Shown one piece after another: positions 52,818 to 64,000 of a stretch of 64,000 nt of DNA (positions are counted from its first letter, which is position 1; each line of letters begins with the position of its first letter). Made by a program: the position numbers and the translations under genes. The notes beneath the pieces were generated by a model. The model saw only the letters and a program-made list of their open reading frames with translations, searched no databases and was not told the DNA's origin. This DNA is from Cubamyces lactineus (lineage: Eukaryota; Basidiomycota; Agaricomycetes; Polyporales; Polyporaceae): the NCBI GenBank assembly GCA_022376465.1, contig JACDTU010000004.1:620001-684000 (forward strand). The letters are read 5' to 3'.

Positions 52818-53350
52818 TTGTGGTAGAACCCCTAATCACCCAGACGAACCGCTTGTCCAAGCTTTACAGTGCGCTGGTGAGATGGTGGACTTGCTGGCTG
52901 AAAGCACAATGGTAAGAAGAAACAGGGAGACAGATTGAGTTCGAAGTCGCAGGCAGGGACTTGAGACGAAGGTGCGGTCAGCCTCGCTGATGTCTTTGGT
53001 AAAGTTCCGAGTGGTACAGATCAAGTCATGAGACATAGACTTCGGTATCACTAGCTGAGATATCGTCGGCCGCCGCGCGCAGATATGTCATCTCGTGCAA
53101 TAGGGCACTTGGACATAATCTCAACGACTACACGCAAATGTGCGATTCAGTGGAATCGGCTGCTTGGATTAAGCATACTTACCCGCACGAGATGTAAACC
53201 GCGAACGTAGGAGTCGGAGAAAGTAAGCGATATAATCGGCACAGTGTACACGCAAGTGAGAAAGCTCACTTCCACTTACGATGGTTGAACCAAGTTGGTG
53301 ATGTAGAACATGCGTACGAAGCCACGAGGTTGCAACATACCAATGGACAA
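52818..53350. other. Intergenic between the BTB gene and the lyase
   Basis: A 533-base spacer between two minus-strand genes, holding the BTB promoter and the 3' flank of the lyase. No recognisable element. Confidence 0.5.
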
Positions 53351-54222
53351 TCATTCTCCGACTTTTACTCGTCCAACACGACAGCCCTCAACACCGTTAA
53401 ACGTGAGAACGTACTCTCCATCGACAACGCCATCTCGCGTCAACTCCCCTTTTACTGCTTCAACGACCCGGCCTTGCTCGAGCAACCAGCGACGCATGAC
53501 GCCGGGGAGGCATCCAGTGGACACATGCGGGGTCACCCAACATGGAGGAGATCGGCGTACAAAGGCAACATTGCGTATGGAGGTCTCTGTGAGGTCACCG
53601 GATTCGTTGAAAAGGAGAACCTCGTCGATGGAGGATGTAGGAGGAGGCGGTATGTTAAAGCGACCTCTGGCTGAGGTGTAATGATCACGATGAGTGGTCT
53701 TGGTACGCGTGAAGTTGCTGGAGGGCGTAGGGAGGATGTCTAGATGTAGCACCAGCATTTCCGATGCAGACACAGGCAGATCGGAAGCTGCCGATGGTAG
53801 CCAGAGTGACGGAGCGGTTGGGTCATGAGAGGGCAGCGGAAACGGCGATGTTGGGGACGCGGTCACGGACAGAGCCCCAGCATAAGATAATAAGATGCGT
53901 ATCTAACGTCCGGGGGTAAGCGTCCAGTCAGATGAAGCCACAAGAGCGGGGCTAGTACCCGGAAGCTTTGCTCGAGCGGGTCTGAGCTGCCGTGTTTTGT
54001 GATCTCAGCATTGCACTCTTCCTCGAGACGAGATAACGAGAGTTGCTGTGGGATGGGCCAGCCATGGACCTGTGCTGCATCGAGGAGCCTTTCGTAGTGG
54101 TATCTGAGTAGCATGTATGGAGAAGGCAAGCCTCCATTCACGGCTGTATTCCATGTGCAGTCTCGGAGGTGCGGCTCATATCTCGTGGTGGAAAGAAGGG
54201 CAAAAGCCGGAGGTGAGGACAT
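53351..54222 (-). CDS. ABZ2-like: Class IV PLP enzyme, aminodeoxychorismate-lyase type
   Basis: The family releases pyruvate from aminodeoxychorismate to form p-aminobenzoate for folate, and includes branched-chain and D-amino-acid transaminases. Two exons (54222-53959, 53902-53351) give 271 residues. Visible parts are FALLSTTRYEPHLRDCTWN, the small-domain helix MLLRYHYERLLDAA, and IRILLSYAGALSVTASPT right after the intron. The PLP-binding Lys sits in TRTKTTHRDHYTSAR, and the class IV signature is DEVLLFNESGDLTETSI then GCLPGVMRRWLLEQ. The sequence resembles fungal Abz2-like proteins more than BAT1. It is divergent from the NBR1-like gene across 235 bases. Confidence 0.87.
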
Positions 54223-54457
54223 ATCGCCAGCTGAGAGACAGAAAGACGGAACGGATGACCCGGTCGAGTGAACTTTTTGAGTTTGTCTCGATGCGAGTGC
54301 GGGGTAACCCTGGGGAAAGAGCCCACGTGATTTAAACGCGTCACGCACGTCACGACCCGAATATGGAGGGCGCTAATTACGCTATATAGTGTGTACGTAC
54401 TCGACGCTCCAGGACCCAGCCCTCTCCGTCGTTCTCTCCCTCTGCCCACCACGAGCC
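54223..54457. promoter_or_regulatory. Compact divergent promoter of the lyase and NBR1-like gene
   Basis: Only 235 bases separate the two start codons. A CACGTG core lies at 54324-54329, near the middle. In animals CLEAR elements with this core drive autophagy genes; whether that applies to this fungus is inference. Confidence 0.5.
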
Positions 54458-57400
54458 ATGGCGGCCTTCACTGTCAAGGCCACATATCGTAGCGAAACAC
54501 GCAAATTCTCCTTCACAGAGCCAGTCTTTCCAACTTATGAGCAGTTGTACAGTCAGGTACGCCGCCTACCCACCCCTAACGACCCCGCACCTCGTATTTA
54601 CCGCAGCACTTTCACAGTTGTATCGGGTCTTTCCCATATCCCACTCCTTCTATTTATCCAAGCTTCTCTTCTCGTTCAACGACTCTGGTGCCCGCGTCTT
54701 AATCGGCAAGGAGGTTCATTCCGCCGAAGAATATAATCGTCATGCTGCGCCTTATCAGGGGCGCTCGTGGCCTGGTGCTCTACTGCGCTTCTCTGTCTTT
54801 GACGAGACTCCTCACAAGTCGCCTCGCATGGTCTCGACTTTGGTTACTGAGCAACACTCTGCTTTGTCGTCAGACATGGACGTACGCGCGTCCGTAGCCA
54901 CGGCGTCCGACAGCCCCACAGCCACTGTCGTCGAGCCTGCTGCGGATGGCCGCAGTCACCGAGGTGAACGTCGGATCTTCCTTGAGCGAATTCGCGAAAG
55001 CACTACACATCGTTCTTCTCTGCCTTCCCTCACTATGCCGCCTACTCCTCCCCATTCGTCGCGCCCGACGTCGATGGCCGAGAGCAACTCCCGTCCGACA
55101 TCTCTAATCGAGCTAGACGACTCCACCCGCCCTCTTCCTCCTCGGCCAGCCTCGAGTGATCTTTCTTCCATTAGCGGAACGAGCTCACGCACCGTCAGAC
55201 CATCCTTATTCGATTTGCTTGGTGGCCACTCTGCTTCAGGCGGCGTCAGGCAAGTCACCCAAAGCCAGTCTGAGGATAACACCCGCGACTTGAATATCCC
55301 CTCTACGGAAATACCGCAACGCGAGCGCGTACACAATTCGCATAGTGACAGAGCCTCAATGTGGTCGAGAACAGTGCCCATTGCTGAGTCTACAGCTGCG
55401 CCGAGGCACTCAAGGCGGCAGGGATCGTCTGCGGAGCTCTTTACTCTTGACGACGTTCCCCCACCCCCAACCAGAACCTTTGTTGCCCCACCTCCACCTA
55501 TACTCTTCTTGGAGAATGTCTCGCAAGTCGATGGCGACGTGGAAATGGGCTCACCCCAGGTCCCTGCCAGCGTCCGACCAGTCGACTCGACTGTCCCATC
55601 TCGTACGCAGCAAGCGCAGCCACTGCAACCGGAGGACCGCCAAGCGGCGCGGACCAGTGCACAGTCGGCTGCGCATACGTTCCCTACAAGAACCTCAAAC
55701 AGCCACTGCTGCTCTGTTGATCAGACAAAGGCCGAGATCAAGCAGCTTATGGAGCGGTTCCGACGAGACTTTGACGAGAAGATGACGAAGACTTTCGGCA
55801 AAGATTGGGACAAGGACTCTACCCTTGAAGAGCGGCTCGCACAAGTTCCATCCCCGCCGACCCATCGTCCAGTGCCTTCATCTGCTGGTAGGCTCACGCG
55901 AGCCTCTTGCTACTTGCCGCCGCCTCCGCCGCCTCCCCACTACGTCTTGCCTCCACCTCCACCACTTCCGCCGGCGCCGTGCGCATTCTTCGTCCCCCCA
56001 CCGCCACCGCCACCGCCGCAGGGCTTCTTCCCCGTCATCCCACACATGCCCCCGCCACCACGGCTGCCTGCATCGAACGTCCCTCGTGGGAACATACCAC
56101 CACCCGCTCAAGATCATCGTTGGAGCCCTAGTCCTCCGCCGCGAGATACTAATGCAAACCAGGCCGAGCGGTCGAATGGCGAAGAGAGCACCCACATGGG
56201 CGTCAGGTGTGACCACTGTGGCAAGCGAAACATCAAAGGGGTCAGATACAAGTGTCTTGAGTGCACTGGTCAGTTCATGTATTGTTGACACGTTCCGAGA
56301 CCTGACCATGTGTTCAGATTACGACTTGTGTGAAGCATGCGCGGCATCTCCGAAAGCATGGGAAAGCCACGATCGAACGCATGCATTCTTCCCTATCCGG
56401 GCGGCCAACGACTTCGTCGACTTCTGCATCGTCAAGGACAAGCGTCAACGGCCAGAAGTTGTATTTCAGGACATGCACAAGGACATAACGTGCGATGGCT
56501 GTGAGGCGAAGAACTTTTCTGGCGTTCGGCACAAGTGCATACAATGCGAGGGTACGTCCTAAGCAATAGACCTGCTCGAACCCACTGACCAGCTTCCATG
56601 CAGACTACGATCTATGTGACGCGTGCATCTCCAATCCGCATAAGCGTCAGATGCACGACGTTGCCCATGTCTTCTTCCCGATAGTGACACCAGGGAGAAA
56701 GGACCTCTACAACGAGGCTCGCCGACTTCTGCAGCTTGAAGGAACTCCATCTGCAATGGTCTCCCCGCGTCATAACGGTGTGCATTGTGATGGATGCGGT
56801 CAACGCCCTATTGAAGGCGTGCGTCACAAATGCCTGGACTGCGAAGGTGCGTTTATATACATGATCATCGACCATGTTCTCACATTGTTACAGACTACGA
56901 TCTTTGCACCGCCTGCATCTCGAGTCCTGATCGTCGGTCTGATCACGATGTCTCGCATGCATTCTTCCCGGTCAATGTGCCAGGAGAACTTGCTAGTTAC
57001 CGTATGGCCCTGGCTCGCCACAATCGTCCGCTTTTCGGTCGGGGTAACCCGCGTTCTACGTCCCACGCTGTCCCACAACAGGATACCCATCCGCCACGCG
57101 AGTCCGGTCCCGTTGTCCACAAGAACATAATATGCGACATTTGCAACCAAGAGATCGTTGGGATACGCCACAAGTGTTTGGACTGTCCCGATTACGATCT
57201 CTGTGAGAGCTGCATGGGAACACCGTTCCTGCGCAATCAACACCACACTTCGCACCAGTTCTTCGCCATCGAGAAACCCGGAGAGGTCATCGTGCATACA
57301 GTGTTCAGCGGTGAAGGCGAGCGTGAACCTCAACAGCCTCCGCGACACTCTGCCTCTAGTGAGAACATTGCGAGGGTCCACGCTCGCGATGTAGAGCCCG

Positions 57401-59750
57401 TGGTTCACAACGCCAAGTGTAACTTGTGCGACTCCCGGATTCGCGGCGATCGTTTCGTGAGTTCGTTCTTCTTCCGCATTACCACCATTTGCTGATGACG
57501 AAGCAGAAATGTTTGAATTGCCCGGATTATGATCTTTGCCAACTGTGCTACAAGTATGTCTCTCGATCAGCGCCTTAGTCATATTTCCTAATCGTCCGCA
57601 GGATTGTCAACGACCAGCATCCTGGGCACGGCTTCGTGAAGGTTGGCGAACCGGCTATCCTCATGGTAGGTGGAATTGACGACGGCTCGGCCGGTGCACC
57701 ACACTAATTGTGCAATAGCTCCGCAATCGCGCGAACGACGCGGTGCACCACGCTTCTTGCGACGTTTGCGGCGACAGGATCATTGGCGTCCGGTACAAGG
57801 TATGTGATCTGACAACGACCGTTACCTGTACTGACGTCTCAACAGTGCATGCACGACTCCTGCCCGGACTTTGATCTGTGCGAGTCTTGTGAGGCTTTGC
57901 CGATCCCCGTCCATCCCATCAACCATCCTTTGCTCAAGTTGAAGACGCCCGAAACGAGGATCCCCGCTATGTCTCAGTCGCTCCTTCGCGATCCTCCGAG
58001 CCCAATTCAGGAGCAGTTCGACGGGAACACCTTCGATCAGCCGCACGAGGATATGGAGGTTTGTCTTTCTCTAGTGCCTCCCCCGAACCCCCCTCCTCCC
58101 GTCCGTCCTCTCCCTGAGATAACCCCGGAGGTCCGTAACATCACTCCGTCGGTTTCGCCGCCCCCTGTTCAGGAGACTCGGCGGTACCGCTCTCCGTACG
58201 TTGTAGACGTATCCGACGGCCCTTCCCCCATTCCCTTGATTGTCGAAAGTGACCATGCACCGTCTCCTGTACCCGCGCCACCGAGGTTGCCGACTCCCCT
58301 TCACCAAACGGAGATTCCTAACAACCCCTTCGAACATGTTCTCAACCTCATCCATGCCCTTCCCTCGCAGAACACAGAAGTGTTCCAACGCACAGTCGGA
58401 CTATCGGATGCTACCACTCCACAGCTTCCGGACAGCGAAGTCAGGCTCATAGACCTCGACGAGCCCTCGCCAGGACCAGTGCCGACGCAGCAGATTCATG
58501 AGGAGAGCCCGGTTGACGGTTTCACTACCCCGTCGGAGATACCCATCTCGTCGGCCTCGTCGAACTCTGTTCCCAGGTTGGGACCGGTGAACAACGAATG
58601 GCGCGAACTTTGGCCTGAGATGACCTCCTTGCTCAAGCATCTCCTTCCGCCTCCAGTTCCTCAGGCCGGCGTAGGCCGTGACGAATCGACTACTTCGATG
58701 CCCGGCGCAATGTTCCCCGAGGAGATACGGGTTGAAGCATCCGTGGCAGCTGCGAATGAGAACGTTGACGTGCCTTCGACGGTCCAGGAGTCCCCTCTGG
58801 TCGAAGAACCCCTCCTCCGCAGACCGCTCTTGCCAGAAAGACCCATGAATCCGCTCACTAGCGGGCGTCGGCTGAGCGATCTGATCTTGGGTGCACCTCC
58901 GGTTCGCACTGCTGCCAGGAACGTACGCGAGTCGTTGGACCGTCTGGTGCCAACTATCCCGGCCAGGCCTGTCTCGAACCCTATGGCTGCCTCTTTCGTA
59001 TCGGACAACAATATCATGGATGGACAGATCTTCCCTCCCGGCGCAGAGTTCGTGAAATCCTGGCGCATGCGTAACAGCGGAACGGTCGACTGGCCAGAGA
59101 CGACTGAGCTGATTTTCGTCGCTGGAGATCGCATGGCTCCTCGCAATGGCGCGCCCCAGAAGGTCCACGTCGGCGCCGTCAAGGCTGGCGACGAAGTGGA
59201 GGTAGTAGCAGGCGAGATGAAGGTATGTCTCTCTGGCTCTACCAGGAGGATACGTGCTCAGAATCTGCTAGGCCCCGGAAGTGCCTGGGAAGTATGTCAG
59301 CTCTTGGCGTTTGAGCGACGGCAACGGCAAGCTGTTCGGCCACAGCGTCTGGGTCGAGTGAGTGCTACAATTTTCTATCATTGGTCGATAGCGTATTGAC
59401 TGTTTATTGATCCTAGCATCATCGTCGCTGAAGTCAACGAGTCGTCTTCGGAGTCCTTGGCATCGTCCTCGGTCATCATGCCCCACACTGCCCCGCAGAT
59501 CCCCACTGCCCATTCTGCGACTGAGCACGGCCTGACGCGATTCTCGACGCCCTCTATGACCCTGCCGTCGGCGCCTCCGTCCGAGGTCGGTTCTTCCCCG
59601 TCCCTCGTGGACGCGATGTCATCCAGCTCGGTCTCGTCAGACGAGGCGATGTACGAGGACAGCCGGTCGCGCGTGCTCGTCTCTCCGAGGCTTGCAGCGC
59701 AGGACGTGGAGTACGTGATGTTGTTCGACAGCTCGTCTGACGATGAGTAG
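54458..59750 (+). CDS. NBR1 homologue: NBR1-like autophagy receptor with six ZZ zinc fingers
   Basis: A selective-autophagy cargo receptor. Eleven exons (54458-54556, 54618-56268, 56318-56551, 56604-56846, 56894-57456, 57507-57553, 57602-57665, 57719-57799, 57846-59222, 59272-59357, 59417-59750) give 1,592 residues, longer than the roughly 970 of human NBR1. It opens with a PB1-like segment (FTVKATYRSETRKFSF, FSFNDSGARVLIGKE). A Pro-rich disordered region of about 500 residues follows, ending in poly-Pro runs. Then come six ZZ fingers, each with CxxC, KCxxC, DYDLC(E/D)xC and a terminal His pair. The C-terminal half has an NBR1/FW domain (GAEFVKSWRMRNSGTVDWPE, VPGKYVSSWRLSDGNGKLFG) with its conserved Trps, and an acidic tail (DVEYVMLFD) with a candidate Atg8-interacting YVML. 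No UBA domain is evident. Confidence 0.9.
56198..57940 (+). repeat. Six tandem ZZ-finger units
   Basis: Six copies of the ZZ module follow each other within the NBR1-like gene. The first three are each split by an intron at the same point, just before DYDLC, in the same phase. The fourth has no intron there, the fifth is split earlier (after GDRF), and the sixth is split before its KC equivalent. The shared intron position suggests duplication of an exon pair. Confidence 0.85.
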
Positions 59751-60147
59751 ACTCGCACTGTGGACGCTTTCCAGAAGCGTAGGATCATTTTTTTCCGTTC
59801 ACTATGTACGATATCTGAGCTTGAACTGAGAGACCTGGTATCTCGCGCATGTACAGTATCTGGTGGTTCTATGAGGAATGAATATGGATTATATATAGAG
59901 GAAAAACCACGGTGCTTGCGACTCAACGCGAAGCTCCAACTGCACCGGTGCTGACAGACGTTCACGATGGCGCATGTCGTCGATTGTTCGAATGATTGGG
60001 TTGCAAGGCAACGCAGCCAGCTGCAAATCTGAACAATGTCACAATGTACGCCACAGTGTTCGGGCATGACATTTGACCGTGAGGTGCCACTATCGATACA
60101 ATGTCTGCTTGCGGTAAATTACCAGTGTTATTGTGATATGCCGTGCT
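59751..60147. other. Intergenic between convergent genes
   Basis: A 397-base spacer with the 3' flanks of the NBR1-like and SnoaL-like genes. Nothing recognised. Confidence 0.5.
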
Positions 60148-61071
60148 CTAATCCTTCTTCTGCGCCGGGGGCTCCTGGCTAATGAACATCCCTGTGAAGT
60201 TCGCAGTGAACTTCTTCCTCTGCTCGTTGAGCATACCAAAGAAGCCATCCTCTCTGGACGTCTCCCGGTGATGGTCCCACTCTTCCGTGTGCCTCACGAC
60301 CTGGTGCTGGTCGTTCGTCTCGAGGGTTAACAACGAATTCACAGTCTGCCATGTCCGGGAACCGTTAGCCCGTGTGCCATTCTGCCCAGGACGATCGCAT
60401 ACCTTCGTAGGAGAAGAGGCATTCGGATCGCGATAGTATGAGACGTCTTGATCAATCAAAATCTTACTCTTCGGGACGGAAGGTGGATTCTCCAGCAGAC
60501 GAAAAGACGGAATGTCTGCGCGCGGGAACAGCTGAAGATACGCTTGTACATCAGGCCTTGCTACGTGTACAAGCAAGTTGCCCTCACCTTCGCGAGTCCG
60601 TTGAACTGAGCGCGAATGGACTTGATGCCCTCGGCGATACCGATGGGGTCGTGGAAGACCGCCTCCGGCGCATATATCTCGTACGTGCGCTACGAGAGGG
60701 GCGATGAGCGAACGCTAGGCCTGCACAGACTGACACCTACATCAGTGGGCTTGGACGTGTAAAGCTGCGATGAATCGTAAGCGGTGCGCACGAATGCATA
60801 TACATGTAATGCCGATGTTCGTGCGTACCTCCTTGATGCCCTGCAGGATTTTCTCCTCATGAGGCTCGGGGCTCCTCTCTTTGAGGTTCTTTGTCTCGTT
60901 CGCCGACAAGCCAGACGCGTTGGTGGCGTTGGGATCGCTGACAGGCATCTTTATCGCTGCTGAGGATGTGAAGGCGCGGAAGGCTCGGGGCTGCGAAGCG
61001 TAGCAATAAACGGGATGGCGGCTTGTCGAGATAGAGAGGCGAATCATGAGGGGGAGCATATTCCAGGACAT
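60148..61071 (-). CDS. SnoaL/NTF2-like domain protein, possibly mitochondrial
   Basis: A small protein with an NTF2-like cone fold typical of uncharacterised fungal SnoaL-like families. From ATG 61071 (MSWNMLPLMIRLSISTSRHP), the first 35 residues are Arg/Ser-rich without acids, like a mitochondrial presequence. A second Met (MPVSDPNATN) would start the mature form. Later exons read LYTSKPTD, then RTYEIYAPEAVFHDPIGI (the NTF2-type helix and strand), IKSIRAQFNGLAK, and IFPRADIPSFRLLENPP. The protein ends with VVRHTEEWDHHRETS and a Lys-rich tail. No catalytic set can be read. Four or five introns are visible. Confidence 0.75.
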
Positions 61072-61429
61072 GGTCGTGGTTTATATACTTTGTGACATGG
61101 CCTGTGGACGACGCCGGACGGACTGACATGGCGGTGACGCACTGGGGGCAAGGGATCGAAGGTCGCGTCACTTTCTACGACGCGTCCGCTTTCGATCCTC
61201 ACGCGTCTCACGTGCACTCCGCAGGTCTAGACACATCAGAGGCTATCGTCTTTGTCTAACTCGGAGACCTCGGACCTAGTGTGTATTCCAAAGGATACAG
61301 GGCTCAGCAATACAGTGACAATCCGCGACGTCCACAGGATCAGCCATGCCAGACGTATTCAGTACAGACCACACTCAAACCTACATACCTACACGAAGTC
61401 TGGACCCTCTCATAGCGCAGCACATAGCA
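61072..61429. other. Intergenic, promoter of the SnoaL-like gene
   Basis: A 358-base spacer between two minus-strand genes. A CACGTG core lies at 61209-61214, about 140 bases upstream of the SnoaL-like ATG. Confidence 0.5.
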
Positions 61430-63258
61430 TTAGTCGATCTCATCGCCCCAGCCACCCGGCACATCCAAGTGATCATCCTCGTCGTCTCGGCGGGAGGACG
61501 GTGTATTCCGAGAGCCTGCGCCACCGTTGGATGGCTCATTCCTCCTGCTTGCAGACCCGGATGACGATGGTGCGGAAGCCTGTCCTACGCCGCCCGCGCC
61601 GCTGCTATTGTTACCATGAGCTGCGTCGGCACCTTGCTGCCCGTGATTCGCGAAGAGCTGGAACATGTTCTGGAAGAACCCGCTACCAATCCCTTGTCCA
61701 CCACTTGTACCGCTGCCATTGTTCCCGTTCCATGAACTGGAACTGGCATTTGAGGCACCCGAGTTGGACCTTGAGGGCCCGGCACCCGGAGCATGTGAGG
61801 TGGGTTGGGCGACAAGCTGATATCTGAGAACGCTTCAAGGTTACGAAGTGCGATGCAACGTGCAGGTAGCCACGCACCTGCACACAGGACACGTGCCGCT
61901 GGTCTTGAGCCATGGTAAGATGCAGTTCTCATGGAACGGATGATGACAGGGCAGCGTTATGATCACTTGGTCATCTGGATCCTCCGTCTCGAGTTTGAAC
62001 TGCTCCTTGCAGACTGCACAGTCCTTCTCAAGTAGTGGCGCTAGAACGAACAGATAAGAGAACGCCTAGCGAGCTAGAGTATCAAACAACATACATCCCT
62101 CCTCCAATACCTCCCTCGGCAGCTTCTGAATGACCTCTTCAGATGCCGGGACGGGTTGGTGGGCATTGGAATTTTCCATAATCTGGGTGATGATTTGGTC
62201 GAGGGCTTTGCGCGAGCATGAACATCCGCGGAGTGCCCATGTTGTCTATACAACATACCTTCTTGATTGAAGACATAATCGCCCCATCGTCCGGACTCTG
62301 CACCGGGAGGCATGCCGCCAGGACCAAATAATCCACCTAGACGCTCAGCAAAAGGATCGCCAACACGCCCCGGGCCCATGAGCGCAAGAAGGTACTGTGC
62401 CAGCATCGTCCCTGTTATATTAGGGCGATCTTGCTGGGTTCCATCGGGGTTTCGAGGGACAAACCTAACAGGGACCGAGTAAGCGGAGAACATTCTAGCA
62501 CAACGAAGAGGCTTACTGCGACAGCCGAGGCACTTCGTCACGTCCAGCAGGCGCACCACCATATACGTATGTGCGAGTGTGCCCGCCAGGTGAGTTGGAC
62601 CGTTCTATTCGGATGGAGAATTGGCTACCGCGTCCCTGCGAACGATGTCAGGACTCTATCGACCATAGGCAGGCAAGCCGTGACTGACTGATGTTTGCGA
62701 ATCTGGGCCACCGGCTGGCCTAGATCCATCGGTGGATGATCGTCTAGCGCTCGGTGATGTTGGACGGGCAGTCGAACTTGATGCTGCATAGGTTGGTGGC
62801 GGCGGAGGAGGCCCCGCTAGCATTGATTGCAATCCAGCTACGCCATAACAATTTAGCGGTAGAGTGACCAGCTAGATCGTGTATGCCACACACCCAGAAA
62901 TGCATCCATGCCTGCTGGCAGTGCACCATCGTCCCAGTTGCCACCTTCGGCGAGTTGAAACTCTCGAGGGTCATCGGCGGGATTCTCTATCTGCATCCAA
63001 CGTTCAGCCGGGCAAATACGATACGAAGCTTATAGTTTGTATACCTTCTCAACAAACGTGCCATTACAAGATGCGCAATGAGGGTCTGGAACCTAGCGTG
63101 GGGTGAGACGAGGAGCTAGTAGGGTGACAGTCTTCTGAACGAACCATCAGCGGCCGCATCTCCGCATGGCACTGGATAAGCATCAGTATGCGAACTGGAT
63201 GGAAGACAGGATGAAGACGAACTTCATGACAGTACCACATAGGTTCTCTGGCCGACAT
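61430..63258 (-). CDS. RING-H2 E3 ubiquitin ligase, RNF126/115 type
   Basis: It would transfer ubiquitin in cytosolic protein quality control. From ATG 63258: MSAREPMWYCHE is joined across introns to CHAEMRPLMVPDPHCASCNG, forming the N-terminal zinc ribbon of the RNF126/RNF115 (BCA2) family. Then comes IENPADDPREFQLAEGG. The middle is low-complexity with a conserved stretch (ERLGGLFGPGG, ALDQIITQIMENSNAHQP). The RING-H2 finger is CAVCKEQF ... LPCHHPFHENCILPWLK ... CPVCR. The C-terminal tail is Gly/Ser/Asn-rich and ends GGWGDEID. At least seven introns. The Cys/His ligands of both zinc modules are intact once introns are removed. Confidence 0.9.
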
Positions 63259-63590
63259 GGTGGGCGGAAAGAGAGGAGGAGGAGGAGGTTGCGGCAGAAA
63301 GGCAAGGTTGTCAGATTGAGCGGCCGCAGTGACAACTGCTGTAAGCGACTTCAATGCGCGAATGGGGAAACTCTGAATGACGTATCTCGAGGCGCGTGCG
63401 AATATACTGTAACAGGCGCCCGTGCACTGATTAGCTTGCAGCCACCGAGAACAAACACGGCATAACAACGCGTACACGTCTGCAGTCGTGCGATCAACTT
63501 CAAGTCCGTTTGAATTTGGTCTTCTTCCGAACGTCCACTCGCCGCGCCTCTCCCCCTTTGCTTTACTGGCCGCGTGGCGCAGTATACGCT
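63259..63590. promoter_or_regulatory. Divergent promoter of the RING E3 and aldehyde dehydrogenase
   Basis: A 332-base spacer between start codons pointing apart, so it holds both promoters. A C/T-rich stretch lies just upstream of the ATG at 63591. No specific site was recognised. Confidence 0.45.
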
Positions 63591-64000
63591 ATGAGCTACC
63601 GGGAAGTTGATTACGACTACGACGACGAGGGGGGCGTCATTGACCCCGTTAAGCTGCTTACTATCTGCTTTGCTCTTGGAATATGGCTTGTCTGGCAACG
63701 TTATCATTCTTTGCTGAACCGCGCGATCTACTTCAAACTAGCGCCACCAATTGTACGTCCCTATCTTGGACATGAATGAACGCACTGCTAAACCGCACAC
63801 GTATGCGTAGCAAATCAGGGATACCTGGACGGCAAATAGGCTACCTCAGCCGTCCATTGATGCGCACCTCACCTTCAACGACCTACTCCCTAGCTTCCCC
63901 TTACCTGACCGCAAATACATCACTGCTTACGACCCCGCCACCGCATACCACTTGGATACCATCCTAGCTGATTCCCCTGCTGAGATTGAACACAAAATCC
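63591..64000 (+). CDS. Membrane-anchored aldehyde dehydrogenase, Msc7/ALDH22-like (5' part only)
   Basis: The gene runs off the right edge. Exon 1 (63591-63752) encodes 54 residues: an acidic start (MSYREVDYDYDDEGG), then a transmembrane helix (LLTICFALGIWLVWQRYHSL). Exon 2 starts at 63811 (QIRDTWTANRLPQP) and continues in frame to the window end with ITAYDPATAYHLDTILAD, the strand that opens the ALDH NAD-binding domain, then PAEIEHKI. The N-terminal helix followed by this segment matches fungal Msc7 and plant ALDH22A. The catalytic Cys and Glu lie beyond the window, so the family call rests on about 115 residues. Confidence 0.6.

Overview
The window is nuclear DNA from a filamentous basidiomycete, most likely an agaricomycete. 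Almost every gene is interrupted by GT-AG introns of about 50-80 bases. Genes lie close together on both strands, third codon positions favour C/G, and pyrimidine-rich leaders precede several starts. The gene set is fungal: alpha-aminoadipate homocitrate synthase, Pom152, Isc1, Rib7 and an Msc7-like dehydrogenase. No rRNA, convincing tRNA, CRISPR array or intact transposon was seen. Exon limits were worked out by hand from reading frame, splice sites and family conservation. Where the summed exon length is a whole number of codons, the entry gives an exact protein length.

Layout: 3-104 is the tail of a cut-off gene. 1590-8121 (+) holds homocitrate synthase, a short-chain dehydrogenase and cytosolic inorganic pyrophosphatase. 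8330-18591 (-) holds nucleoporin Pom152 and a 1,634-residue adenylation-carrier enzyme whose membrane and left-handed-helix C-terminal half has the architecture of epsilon-poly-lysine synthetases. 18.6-20.6 kb has no gene. A membrane-tailed thioredoxin (-) and histone H4 (+) share a 244-base promoter. 22.3-31 kb holds an FAD monooxygenase (-), a kelch-type propeller protein (+) and a long SHOC1/Zip2-like meiotic candidate (-).

From 31.9 kb: a secreted type-B carboxylesterase (+) faces a PsiD-like member of the phosphatidylserine decarboxylase family (-). Next come Isc1-type sphingomyelinase (+), an HSL-type hydrolase with a long disordered tail (-), methionine aminopeptidase 2 (-), Rib7 riboflavin reductase (+), a RhoGEF with a His-rich insert in its DH domain (+), a BTB protein (-) and an aminodeoxychorismate-lyase-like enzyme (-). 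These are followed by an NBR1-like autophagy receptor carrying six ZZ fingers (+), a SnoaL/NTF2-like protein (-), an RNF126-like RING E3 (-) and the start of a membrane-anchored aldehyde dehydrogenase (+).

Most genes are unrelated housekeeping or cell-biology genes, and there is no obvious biosynthetic cluster. The most interesting items are the Pls-like synthetase (its adenylation domain looks like an acyl-CoA ligase rather than an amino-acid activator), the six-ZZ NBR1 homologue, and the PsiD-like decarboxylase outside any recognisable cluster. A CACGTG element also recurs in at least six of the gene-flanking regions.
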